From NCBI GenBank assembly GCA_937951895.1, contig CALFER010000079.1, forward strand, positions 1 to 64,000: a stretch of DNA of 64,000 nt, read 5' to 3'. The stretch's first letter is position 1; each line of letters opens with the position of its first letter. Below are positions 19,125 through 26,666 of the stretch, in pieces. The stretch comes from an uncultured bacterium (lineage in GTDB: Bacteria > CSSED10-310 > CALFER01). Made by a program: the position numbers and the translations under genes. The notes beneath the pieces are model-generated. The model had not been told where the DNA came from. It worked only from the letters and a program-made list of their open reading frames with translations, and made no database searches.

Positions 19125-19507
19125 TGGAGCAGAAACGACGCTGTATCTTTTGTGAACCGGACGCGACACGGCTGATCGCTTCGGATCCCCTCGCGTACGC
19201 CATCCGGGATGTGTTTCCGGTATCGTTGGGGCATACGCTCATTATCCCGAGACGGCATGTGGCCGGGTTGTTCGATGCGACGGATGAGGAACTGAAGGCC
19301 ATTTTCAGGTTGCTCCGGATCTGCCGTGATGAACTCATGCAGGCCTATACGCCGGACGGGTACAACGTCGGTGTGAATATCGGAAAGTCGGCGGGGCAGA
19401 CAATTTTTCACCTGCACGTCCATCTGATTCCCAGATATTCGAGTGACTGTGCGGATCCGACAGGAGGAGTTCGGAACGTGATTCCCGGGAGTGGACCGTA
19501 CCGGTGA
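19124..19507 (+). CDS. HIT-family nucleotide hydrolase/transferase
   Basis: 127 residues with the histidine triad HLHVHLIP at residues about 98-105, preceded by the GQTIFHLH lead-in. The N-terminal CIFCEP and PVSLGHTLIIPRRHV blocks are typical of the Hint branch. Hint proteins hydrolyse purine nucleoside phosphoramidates and related aminoacyl adenylates. The start is the ATG overlapping the malQ stop, preceded by AGGAGG. The substrate in this organism is unknown. Confidence 0.92.
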   Translation: MEQKRRCIFCEPDATRLIASDPLAYAIRDVFPVSLGHTLIIPRRHVAGLFDATDEELKAIFRLLRICRDELMQAYTPDGYNVGVNIGKSAGQTIFHLHVHLIPRYSSDCADPTGGVRNVIPGSGPYR

Positions 19508-19547
19508 TCGTTGTGTCGATGACGGGCGGAAAATGATCGGAGTGGAT

Positions 19548-19576
19548 TTCAAAAGTGCGGACGGATCGGGTATGAT
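19548..19576 (+). promoter_or_regulatory. Promoter placing the start of transcription at the ATG (leaderless candidate)
   Basis: TTCAAA (19548-19553), a 17-bp spacer and TATGAT (19571-19576). The -10 lies at -12 to -7 relative to the A of the ATG at 19583, and there is no SD in front of that ATG. This is the geometry of a leaderless mRNA. Confidence 0.5.
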
Positions 19577-19582
19577 AAGACC

Positions 19583-21145
19583 ATGACACTGGCAGGACAG
19601 TTTGCGGCATTTGGTCGCGTGTTCGAGAGCAGCGAGCCGATCACGACGGCGACGCAGAAGGCGCAGGAGATTCACGCCGGGAAAGTCGTCGAGTGGCTGG
19701 ATCTGACCACACGTCTGATGGAAGCGCCCCGGACGATGGCCAAGGAAGTCCAGTTCGCTCTGTCGGACGCGCTCGTGAGCACCCGTGCCCTGTATGCCCA
19801 GGGAGACGACATCTCGGCATGGCTCGGGCAATGCCGCATCGCCAAAGCCGCCGAGAAAGTTGCGCCGGGTTCCATTGCCGCACAGCATCTCGCCGCGGCG
19901 GCGCGCATGAGCGCCTATCTGTATCGCCTGGATGACGCCGAAAAGTATCTCCGGCGCATGTACCGCCAGATGACCCGCCCCGAACCTCCGATCGCGACGC
20001 AGTACTGGTCCCTCAAAGGCCTTCTGCTCAACATGAATCGACGTTTCAAGGATGCCATCCCCAATTTTCAGCTCGCCCTCGAGTATCTCCAGCAAACATC
20101 CCCGCGCGAAGCCAAATACTGGCTGAGCAACAACCGCGAAGACGTAATCGCGAACCGGATGCTCCATATTGCGGACTGCTGGCTGAACCTGGGTTGGGAT
20201 GCGGTCGGCGACGAACGGTTGGAATGTGCGGCGCAGGCCCGGAGAATCATCGAGCGTGCGGTGAAGCTTCCGAAACTCGCCGTGGAGCAGTATCTGGCGG
20301 GTCTGAATGTGGTCGAACTCAATATCCTCGAAGGCCGGTTCGACGAAGCGCGGCAGGGAATCGACTATCTGCTCCACCATCAGACGAACTCCCAGAAAGC
20401 GGCCGTGCTCCGTCCCGCCGCGTATTTCATGCTGGCCCGACTGGCGGATATCGAAGACGACCATAACGCGATGATCGGACATCTCTCGCGAGCGCTCGCC
20501 GAATCCATGGTCTTCCCGAACGCGCTTCAGGAGTTGACCATCGTCGAGGGTGCAATCGAGTTGATGAAACGTCATTCTTCGGACCGCCAGCGTCTCGCAC
20601 CCCTGATGGAAGCCATGGTCGTCATGCTCGAAGCCAAGGATTGGTACACCGGCCGGGATCACTCGAAATCCGTCGTTCGATATACGCTGACCCTGTGGGA
20701 CAACTGGCATGGTCGGGTGGATGATCCGGGAATCCGGGATGACCTGTATTGGGCGGGCTATCTCCACGATATCGGCAAACTGAGGCTCCCCCGCAGTCTG
20801 CTCAACAAGATCGCCCCGCTGTGCGATACGGAATGGACGATGATCCGGCAGCATCCCACTCACGGAAAGGATATTCTCGAGACGTTCGGCGTTCCCAGAA
20901 TCGCTCAGTGGGTCAGCGAACATCACCAGAATGCCAGCGGAACGGGATACCCGGGCAGCGACCCGGCGTCTCCGATGGGCCTGTGCATCACCATTTCGGA
21001 CATCCTGGAAGCCGCGACCAATTCGAACCGGAAATACAAGAAACCCAAAACCATTCCGCAGGCGTTATCGGAACTCAAGGCGAGCGGGGATCATCGTTAT
21101 CCGCAGTCTCTGATCGAAACAGCTGAGCGGATGCTGACAGGTTGA
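19583..21145 (+). CDS. TPR-type helical protein with C-terminal HD-GYP-like domain
   Basis: 520 residues. Residues about 30-350 are helical and repeat-rich, TPR-like (AKAAEKVAPGSIAAQHLAAA, YLRRMYRQ, FKDAIPNFQLALEYL). Residues about 370-520 match an HD-GYP phosphodiesterase: the HD pair in YLHDIGKLRLP, IRQHPTHGKDIL, SEHHQNASGTGYPG (HHxxxxGxGYP) and ISDILEAATNSNRKY. Cyclic di-GMP hydrolysis is the family activity. All main metal-ligand blocks are visible, so activity is plausible but unproven. The next gene starts four bases after the stop, suggesting an operon. Confidence 0.85.
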   Translation: MTLAGQFAAFGRVFESSEPITTATQKAQEIHAGKVVEWLDLTTRLMEAPRTMAKEVQFALSDALVSTRALYAQGDDISAWLGQCRIAKAAEKVAPGSIAAQHLAAAARMSAYLYRLDDAEKYLRRMYRQMTRPEPPIATQYWSLKGLLLNMNRRFKDAIPNFQLALEYLQQTSPREAKYWLSNNREDVIANRMLHIADCWLNLGWDAVGDERLECAAQARRIIERAVKLPKLAVEQYLAGLNVVELNILEGRFDEARQGIDYLLHHQTNSQKAAVLRPAAYFMLARLADIEDDHNAMIGHLSRALAESMVFPNALQELTIVEGAIELMKRHSSDRQRLAPLMEAMVVMLEAKDWYTGRDHSKSVVRYTLTLWDNWHGRVDDPGIRDDLYWAGYLHDIGKLRLPRSLLNKIAPLCDTEWTMIRQHPTHGKDILETFGVPRIAQWVSEHHQNASGTGYPGSDPASPMGLCITISDILEAATNSNRKYKKPKTIPQALSELKASGDHRYPQSLIETAERMLTG

Positions 21146-21149
21146 TGCC

Positions 21150-22631
21150 ATGAATCGATCGCAGGAAGCCGATTCCGAACGCCGCCAGAAACTGCTTGAA
21201 GCCCGGAAACATGTCGAGGAAAATCCGGAGCAGGCGGCATCCTGGATTCAGCTCGGGCTTCTCCTGTCGCAGTACGGCGACAAGACCGGTGCGGTACGCG
21301 CATTCGACAAGGCCCTGACCATCGATCCCGACAACAAATACGCCCGCTCCCGCCTCGATATGCTCATGACCCATCCCGATGCCGTGAAACAGGTGTCCCG
21401 CACCTTCTCATCCACGCCTTCACGCACACACCCCTGGGTCGCCCGGACCTTCTGGATCATCGCGGCGGTCATTGTCATATCGGTCATCCTGAATGTCTTC
21501 ATTTTCCAATCCACTCACTCCGTCGTCGTCACCGAAGACAACAATTCGTTTCCGGTCTTCGCCGCAGAAAACCCCTTTTTCGGCTATTCATCCATTCGCG
21601 GCAATCCGATGTATTTTCGAGCCTTTACCGGTGGCAGTTTCCACATCGCGAAACACCCCGGAGGCACTCCCGAGCTGTTCCGTCCGGATGGGCAACCCAG
21701 CCGGGACGACAAAGATAGCCAGTACTGTTTTTCGAGTGATGCGGAGTGGATCGCTTTTGTGCGACAGCGCTCGGTCTGCGTCGCGAAACGCGATGGATCG
21801 GGATTTCGGATCATTGAAGAGGGCAGCAGTCCGCAATGGTCCCCCACCGGCAGACAGCTCGCATTCATCGGTTTCGATTCGTCTCAACCCTACAGCGCCT
21901 CGAATGCACTCATCCTCATCGATTTCTCCGCCGACAGCCGCCTGCAACTCGCCGACACGATTTCCGATTCGTTCGCCTGGTCGCCGACCGGGCAGGAAAT
22001 CGCCTTCGTATCAGAACCCCATGAACGGTCTCCGATGGATGTCATCATGATGCAGAGCACCGACGCAGAAGGGGAAGAAACCTCGGACGAAGCCGCCTAC
22101 GTGACGCCCTGTCGAATCTCGGTCGTCGATGTCATGACCCGCGACATCGTGGATCTGCCCGAAACCGGCAATCTGCTTTTCCCGGCCTGGCTTCCGGACG
22201 GTCGTACGATCCTGTACTTCGTGAGCAGGTCCACCGGTACGGAAATCCATGCCGCTGCTCCGGATGGAACGAATACTCGCACGCTCTACGGATCGGGAAC
22301 CCGGTTTTCGTATCCGGGACCGATCTCCGTCAGCTCCGACGGGAAATGGTTCGTTTTCGAAGCGCTCGCTGCAGGGGATACCGAATCCGAGACGATCGAG
22401 GTACCGGATGCGTATCGGGGCTACACCGGCGCTCCGACCATGGAAACCGGCGCCATGGATTTTCAGCCCGATCTGTTTGCGGCGCGAGCGGACGGGTCCG
22501 ACTGTCACCGGTTGATCAACATTCACGACACGAAATCACATCCGCAGTTTCAGCCCGGCACACACTGGGTCTATTACCACACCATCCCGCTCGGCGGCAA
22601 AGTGCAGATCTGGAAAACAAAGGTCAGGTAG
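21150..22631 (+). CDS. Membrane-anchored TPR / PD40 propeller protein
   Basis: 493 residues. Residues about 5-75 are a TPR pair (ASWIQLGLLLSQYGDKTGA, RAFDKALTIDPDN). A transmembrane helix follows at about 92-115 (FWIIAAVIVISVILNVFIF). The rest is a TolB-like propeller of PD40 blades (SSDAEWIAFVRQ, QWSPTGRQLAFIG, AWSPTGQEIAFVS, LPDGRTILYFVS). The TPR is expected in the cytoplasm and the propeller outside the inner membrane. Its role is unknown; co-transcription with the HD-GYP gene suggests a linked signalling or envelope function. The 3' end overlaps the convergent WYL gene by eight bases. Confidence 0.8.
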   Translation: MNRSQEADSERRQKLLEARKHVEENPEQAASWIQLGLLLSQYGDKTGAVRAFDKALTIDPDNKYARSRLDMLMTHPDAVKQVSRTFSSTPSRTHPWVARTFWIIAAVIVISVILNVFIFQSTHSVVVTEDNNSFPVFAAENPFFGYSSIRGNPMYFRAFTGGSFHIAKHPGGTPELFRPDGQPSRDDKDSQYCFSSDAEWIAFVRQRSVCVAKRDGSGFRIIEEGSSPQWSPTGRQLAFIGFDSSQPYSASNALILIDFSADSRLQLADTISDSFAWSPTGQEIAFVSEPHERSPMDVIMMQSTDAEGEETSDEAAYVTPCRISVVDVMTRDIVDLPETGNLLFPAWLPDGRTILYFVSRSTGTEIHAAAPDGTNTRTLYGSGTRFSYPGPISVSSDGKWFVFEALAAGDTESETIEVPDAYRGYTGAPTMETGAMDFQPDLFAARADGSDCHRLINIHDTKSHPQFQPGTHWVYYHTIPLGGKVQIWKTKVR

Positions 22632-23628
22632 CCGGCGGGTATTGGGCGAGCGCTTTCCCGAGTTCGTCCCGGATCGAGTCCCGGAGACGTTCGGGTTCCA
22701 GCACCTCGATCGCGGACCCGAACCCGAGAGCCCATTTCTGGAGATCGAATTCGCCTCCACAGAAGAATGCCACCTCGATCGACCCGTCCGGAAGATCCGT
22801 GAGTGTCTGGGAGGGGTGGAATGACCGCTCCCGGATGAACGGGACCATCCATGCCGCGAACCGAAATCGGCTTGCAAAGGGCTTCTGGTCGTAAATCCCG
22901 AAACTCTGATCGGCCCGGGACTGGATCGCGGAGGAGTCATGCGTCGACGCCGTTTCACCCTCGACGATCGTGATCTGTCTGAATCGTTCGACAGCCAGCG
23001 TCCAGTAGTCGCGAAATCCTCTCACGTATGCGCGGATGTAAATGCCGCCGTCATAGAAAAACAGTTTGACCGGTTCGATCTTGAGAGTCAGGAGGCGCCC
23101 GCTCTGAAATGACTGATAGTGGACCCGCAGGACCCGTCGGGTGAGAATCGATTCGGTGAAAAAGCCGATTGTCTGCCGATGCTTCCGGTAGTCTTTGGTG
23201 ACTTTTTCCTGGCATTGGAACACATCGAGCAGGGAGTTGATGCCTGTCGAGACATCGGTGTGGAGTGCGAGCCGCATTTTGGTGAATGCCCGCTCGAGTT
23301 GCTCGTGAAACGGCAGTCCGGAGCGATCCGGGATGAGACTGCTGAAGAATCGGAGCGCCAGAATGTCCTCCATCCCGAACGTGACCTGCGGCAGAGATGG
23401 TTGGTGGTCGGGTGAGATGAACCGGTACCGTTTCCGTCGGCGGTCATCGGGAACCGGTTCCGCAGTGATCGGGAAGTACAGCGACAGAATGGTCAGATGC
23501 CGCTGCACGGTCCGGTCGCTCAGGGACGTCCGCCCGGCGATCTCCCTGACCGACAGGCCCAGGGCTGTTTCGAGAAGCTGTTTGAGTATCAGAACGGTAT
23601 GTTCGAGTTGAAAACCGCGATTGTTCAT
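22624..23628 (-). CDS. WYL-domain transcriptional regulator
   Basis: 334 residues. The N-terminal helix-turn-helix (LSVREIAGRTSLSDRTVQRH, residues about 25-46) is the DeoR/HTH-11 type. The C-terminal half contains a WYL region (LRVHYQSFQSGRLLTLKIEP ... YDGGIYIRAYVRGF) and a WCX-like end. WYL proteins bind nucleic acids or nucleotides and often control DNA-damage, defence or stress genes. The ATG is preceded by an SD-like GGAAGGAA and a four-codon frame (ATGGCGGATCGATGA) whose stop overlaps this start. It is divergent from the ClpP-like/AAA+ pair and is the best candidate to regulate it. Confidence 0.88.
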   Translation of the reverse strand: MNNRGFQLEHTVLILKQLLETALGLSVREIAGRTSLSDRTVQRHLTILSLYFPITAEPVPDDRRRKRYRFISPDHQPSLPQVTFGMEDILALRFFSSLIPDRSGLPFHEQLERAFTKMRLALHTDVSTGINSLLDVFQCQEKVTKDYRKHRQTIGFFTESILTRRVLRVHYQSFQSGRLLTLKIEPVKLFFYDGGIYIRAYVRGFRDYWTLAVERFRQITIVEGETASTHDSSAIQSRADQSFGIYDQKPFASRFRFAAWMVPFIRERSFHPSQTLTDLPDGSIEVAFFCGGEFDLQKWALGFGSAIEVLEPERLRDSIRDELGKALAQYPPAT

Positions 23629-23665
23629 CGATCCGCCATTTCCTTCCTTGAAAAAAATGTGTCAT

Positions 23666-23681
23666 GTCGCGAATCCGCGAC
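23666..23681. promoter_or_regulatory. Inverted repeat GTCGCG-AATC-CGCGAC, candidate operator
   Basis: Perfect 6-bp arms with a four-base centre, placed 38 bp upstream of the WYL gene start and 50 bp upstream of the ClpP-like gene. The position suits a site for the WYL regulator acting on both genes; this is inference. Confidence 0.4.
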
Positions 23682-23730
23682 CAGCGATGACGCGATTCCT
23701 TGTTCGAATCATAGCAGGGAGGGTTACGGC

Positions 23731-24312
23731 ATGTATAGTCATTCAGCGGAACACATGGACAGCCTCGAAACGTACGGTGTGATCGGTCTGTGGGGGGTGC
23801 TCACGGAAGAAGCCGCCGCGAACATCGCCGAGTCGATCGTGCGGATCAACCGAAAGCGGTGTCACGACTGCATTCAGATGATCATCTCCTCACCCGGCGG
23901 ATCGCTCATGGGCGCGTTCGGGATCGTCGACCTGATCGACTGGTCGAAACTGCCCGTCTTCACGACCGGTCTCGGGCTGGTCGCTTCGGCCGCCCTGACC
24001 ATCTTCAGTTCGGGTGCCTCGGGACATCGCGTGCTCCTGCCCAACACATCGGTCCTCTCACACCGGTTCTCAACCACCATCTCCGGAAACCACGCCCAGA
24101 TTCTCGCGGATCGAAAGCACCAGGACATTCTCCACGATCGTCTGGTACGCCATGTCATCGCGCATTCGAAACTGAAGACCTGCGAACAGGTGGAAGCACT
24201 TGTTCTGCGGGAAGTCGACACGTGGCTGACGGCGGAGGAAGCGGTCGAGATGGGGTTTGCCGATGAGGTGTACGGCACTGCCGGGCAGAAAGGAGAGCTG
24301 CACGATGAGTGA
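23731..24312 (+). CDS. ClpP-like serine protease
   Basis: 193 residues, the length of mature ClpP. The catalytic triad can be placed as Ser86 (GLVASAALTIF, where ClpP has the G-x-A-S-M/A nucleophile elbow), His111 (LSHRFS, for the IHQP motif) and Asp163 (VDTWLTAEEAVEMGFADEV, matching RDxFLSAxEAxxYGLVD). The oxyanion strand ISSPGGSLMGAFGIVD is also conserved. The sequence is clearly divergent from housekeeping ClpP, and the partner ATPase gene overlaps it. An SD GGGAGG precedes the ATG. A self-compartmentalised protease fed by the adjacent AAA+ protein is inferred. Confidence 0.88.
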   Translation: MYSHSAEHMDSLETYGVIGLWGVLTEEAAANIAESIVRINRKRCHDCIQMIISSPGGSLMGAFGIVDLIDWSKLPVFTTGLGLVASAALTIFSSGASGHRVLLPNTSVLSHRFSTTISGNHAQILADRKHQDILHDRLVRHVIAHSKLKTCEQVEALVLREVDTWLTAEEAVEMGFADEVYGTAGQKGELHDE

Positions 24313-25897
24313 TGGTGAAATCCGGTATCAGCTCGAGTATCCCCAGACAAAACTCAATCAGGTCATTCTGCCGGACGAGATGATCCGGCGGACGATGAAC
24401 CTGATCGATCAGTACGATTCCATGATCGATGCCCGCACACGTCTCGGGCTTCCCGACGCGATCGATTATGGCCGGGCGACGGTCATTCTGTTTGAAGGCC
24501 CATCCGGAGCCGGGAAAACGATGTTTGCCCGCGCCATCAGCAACCATCTGCAGAAACCGCTCGTAACACCCCGACTCTCACAGAGCGGCAGCTCGGGTAC
24601 GGGCGTGCTGCATGCGACGGAGAGCATCGAAAGCTTCTTCGCGGAAGTCGAGCGTCGGGGAGGGATCGCGTTGATTGACGAATGCGAGGAACTCTGCTCG
24701 ATCGAAAGCGCGCATACGAGTGACTTTCTCAGAGCGGTCGAGAAACATGAAATCATCGTGCTGATGACCACCTCGCACGGCAATCTGATCGATCCGGCCA
24801 TGGAGCGGAGAATCTCGCTGAGACTGACGTTCAGTTTTCCGTCGGCGGCTGAACGTGAAGCGATCTGGAAGAGCATGATCACGCCGAACATCCGCATGTC
24901 GGATGACCTGGATTTTCATATCGTTTCGAAGCTCTATCCCACGACCGGCGGCAAGATCAAAAACGCTTTCATGTATGCGCTCAACCTGGCCATTCAAAGG
25001 GATCCGGAGCATGTCGTTCTGTCGATGAGCGACATCGAGGAAGCCTTTGCGGCAACGGAGCTCTGCCCTTGGACCGAACGCGGCGTGCGCCGTCTGATCA
25101 AACTCGATCATCGCTGGCCGTCGTTCGTCTCGTCCGAACGCGTCCGGTTGAAAGCGGACGAGCTCGCGGAAAAAATCCGGAGATGGCCGGAGATCGTCGG
25201 GCGCGTGATACCGGAGCGCGGGATGGAACCTCACGGCCCGAAAATTCTCGTCACAGGACGAAACCGCGAAACCTCGCTGCGCGTCGCCTGCTATCTCGCC
25301 GCCAGCCTCAGCCCCGTCGCCTGCACGATCAACATCGCATCGATCCGGGAACAGTTCGGGCGGTTCGGATTCGATCTGTACAGCGGTCAGATCGACACGC
25401 TGCTGACCAACCACCGAGCGGCCGGAAATCCGGTGCTGGTAGAAGCATCTGAACTGCTGCTCGGCAAACAGCTCCCGCCCCCATCCGACTCCGGAGCGTT
25501 TGAACTCACCTTGCTCAGAATCCTGCTCGAACATCCCCACACCGTCATCTTCGTCTCGTCGCTCCCGCGCCGGCTCATCTCCGATCAACTGGCCGGACTG
25601 ACCGACGTCATCGATGTGGATATTCAAGACACGGAGGATACGGCCATGTTCTGGAGCGGGATTCTCGATCATGCCCGGATCACATATGACCGCGAACTGC
25701 CGGAAACTCTCGCGCGGCAATTCGATTTCAAGCTCGATGACATCCGCCGGATCGTGCTCGAAATCCTGTGGCACCGCCCGAATCTCCTCACGGGAGAACC
25801 GATGACCGAGCAGGATGTCCGCGATGTGCTGACGGGGTTTCTGTCGCGGGATCGTCTCCGCAGCGAGATTCTATTTACGAAGATCGATCGGCCCTGA
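24305..25897 (+). CDS. AAA+ ATPase with a degenerate second module, partner of the ClpP-like protease
   Basis: 530 residues. The first AAA+ module has Walker A GPSGAGKT (residues 65-72), Walker B IALIDECEEL (Asp125, Glu126), a sensor-1-like TTSHGN and arginine-finger candidates in AMERRI (about 168-169). From about residue 310 a second module has the same layout but no Walker A (VTGRNRETSL where GxxGxGKT is expected) and no acidic Walker B (PVLVEASELL). It is therefore probably a non-hydrolysing AAA-like domain. The architecture differs from ClpA, ClpX and FtsH. The start overlaps the protease gene by eight bases, preceded by GGAGAG. An unfoldase or regulator of the protease is inferred; no ClpX-type zinc domain is present. 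Confidence 0.85.
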   Translation: MSDGEIRYQLEYPQTKLNQVILPDEMIRRTMNLIDQYDSMIDARTRLGLPDAIDYGRATVILFEGPSGAGKTMFARAISNHLQKPLVTPRLSQSGSSGTGVLHATESIESFFAEVERRGGIALIDECEELCSIESAHTSDFLRAVEKHEIIVLMTTSHGNLIDPAMERRISLRLTFSFPSAAEREAIWKSMITPNIRMSDDLDFHIVSKLYPTTGGKIKNAFMYALNLAIQRDPEHVVLSMSDIEEAFAATELCPWTERGVRRLIKLDHRWPSFVSSERVRLKADELAEKIRRWPEIVGRVIPERGMEPHGPKILVTGRNRETSLRVACYLAASLSPVACTINIASIREQFGRFGFDLYSGQIDTLLTNHRAAGNPVLVEASELLLGKQLPPPSDSGAFELTLLRILLEHPHTVIFVSSLPRRLISDQLAGLTDVIDVDIQDTEDTAMFWSGILDHARITYDRELPETLARQFDFKLDDIRRIVLEILWHRPNLLTGEPMTEQDVRDVLTGFLSRDRLRSEILFTKIDRP

Positions 25898-25945
25898 GGC
25901 CCGCATCGCTGGATTTCCGACGCCGGATCGATTAGGGTAACCGGG

Positions 25946-26644
25946 ATGAAATCGCTCCCGACCCGCAACCGGGCTGCGCTGATCCCGGCCCTGCTTCTTC
26001 CCGGCTTCGCCTCGCTGTTCTATTTCATTCTCATTCCGGAATCCTCCGCCGCCCGAATCATCTATGGCACGACAAAACTGTTCACGCTGCTCTGGCCCAT
26101 TCTCGCAATCCGTTTCCTGCTCGCACCCGCATCCATTCCCCGCCTGAAATCCTCCTGGAAGGGTGACCGCCGCGATGTCCTCGCGGGAATGACCGCGGGC
26201 GTGCTCATGGCCCTGACCATCCTCGCCGCCTTCCTGTCTCCCGCCGGCAGCCCCGTAATCGGAGCAACCGATCTGATCCGCCGCAAAGCCGCGCTCCTGG
26301 GCATGCTCGACGCATACATCCCCACCGCTCTCGTCATGTCGCTGATCCATTCAGCCGTCGAGGAATACTACTGGCGATGGTTCGTATTCGAATGCGCTCG
26401 CAGTCAGATGCCGACACGAGCCGCACATCTGATCGCCGGGCTGGCGTTCGCGTTCCACCATATCGTCGTCACGATCGTCTACTTCGGCCCGGTCTTCGGA
26501 CTCCTCTTCGGCCTTGCGGTCGGCTTCGCCGGAATGATCTGGAGCGTCATGTACCAGTTGAGGGGATCGCTGATCTCCCCCTGGATCGCCCATGTATGCT
26601 GTGACCTGGCCATCTTCGCGATCGGGTACCATCTGATAGTCTGA
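25946..26644 (+). CDS. CPBP-family intramembrane metalloprotease
   Basis: 232 residues with about seven hydrophobic segments. The CPBP (Abi/Rce1-like) motifs are visible: EEYYWRWFVFE (EExxxR), AFAFHHIVV (second motif with His) and ISPWIAHVCCDLAIF (H-x-x-x-D). Members cleave prenylated or bacteriocin-related peptides or act in immunity; the substrate here is unknown. It starts 49 bp after the AAA+ gene on the same strand and could belong to the same unit. Confidence 0.85.
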   Translation: MKSLPTRNRAALIPALLLPGFASLFYFILIPESSAARIIYGTTKLFTLLWPILAIRFLLAPASIPRLKSSWKGDRRDVLAGMTAGVLMALTILAAFLSPAGSPVIGATDLIRRKAALLGMLDAYIPTALVMSLIHSAVEEYYWRWFVFECARSQMPTRAAHLIAGLAFAFHHIVVTIVYFGPVFGLLFGLAVGFAGMIWSVMYQLRGSLISPWIAHVCCDLAIFAIGYHLIV

Positions 26645-26666
26645 CCGCACCGGATGGATGTCGGTG

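Noticed and set aside
18911..20926. A 671-codon minus-strand open frame
   Set aside because: It is antisense to malQ, HIT and the HD-GYP gene, which have clear motifs. The composition is that of a shadow frame (R, H and I rich, no domain).
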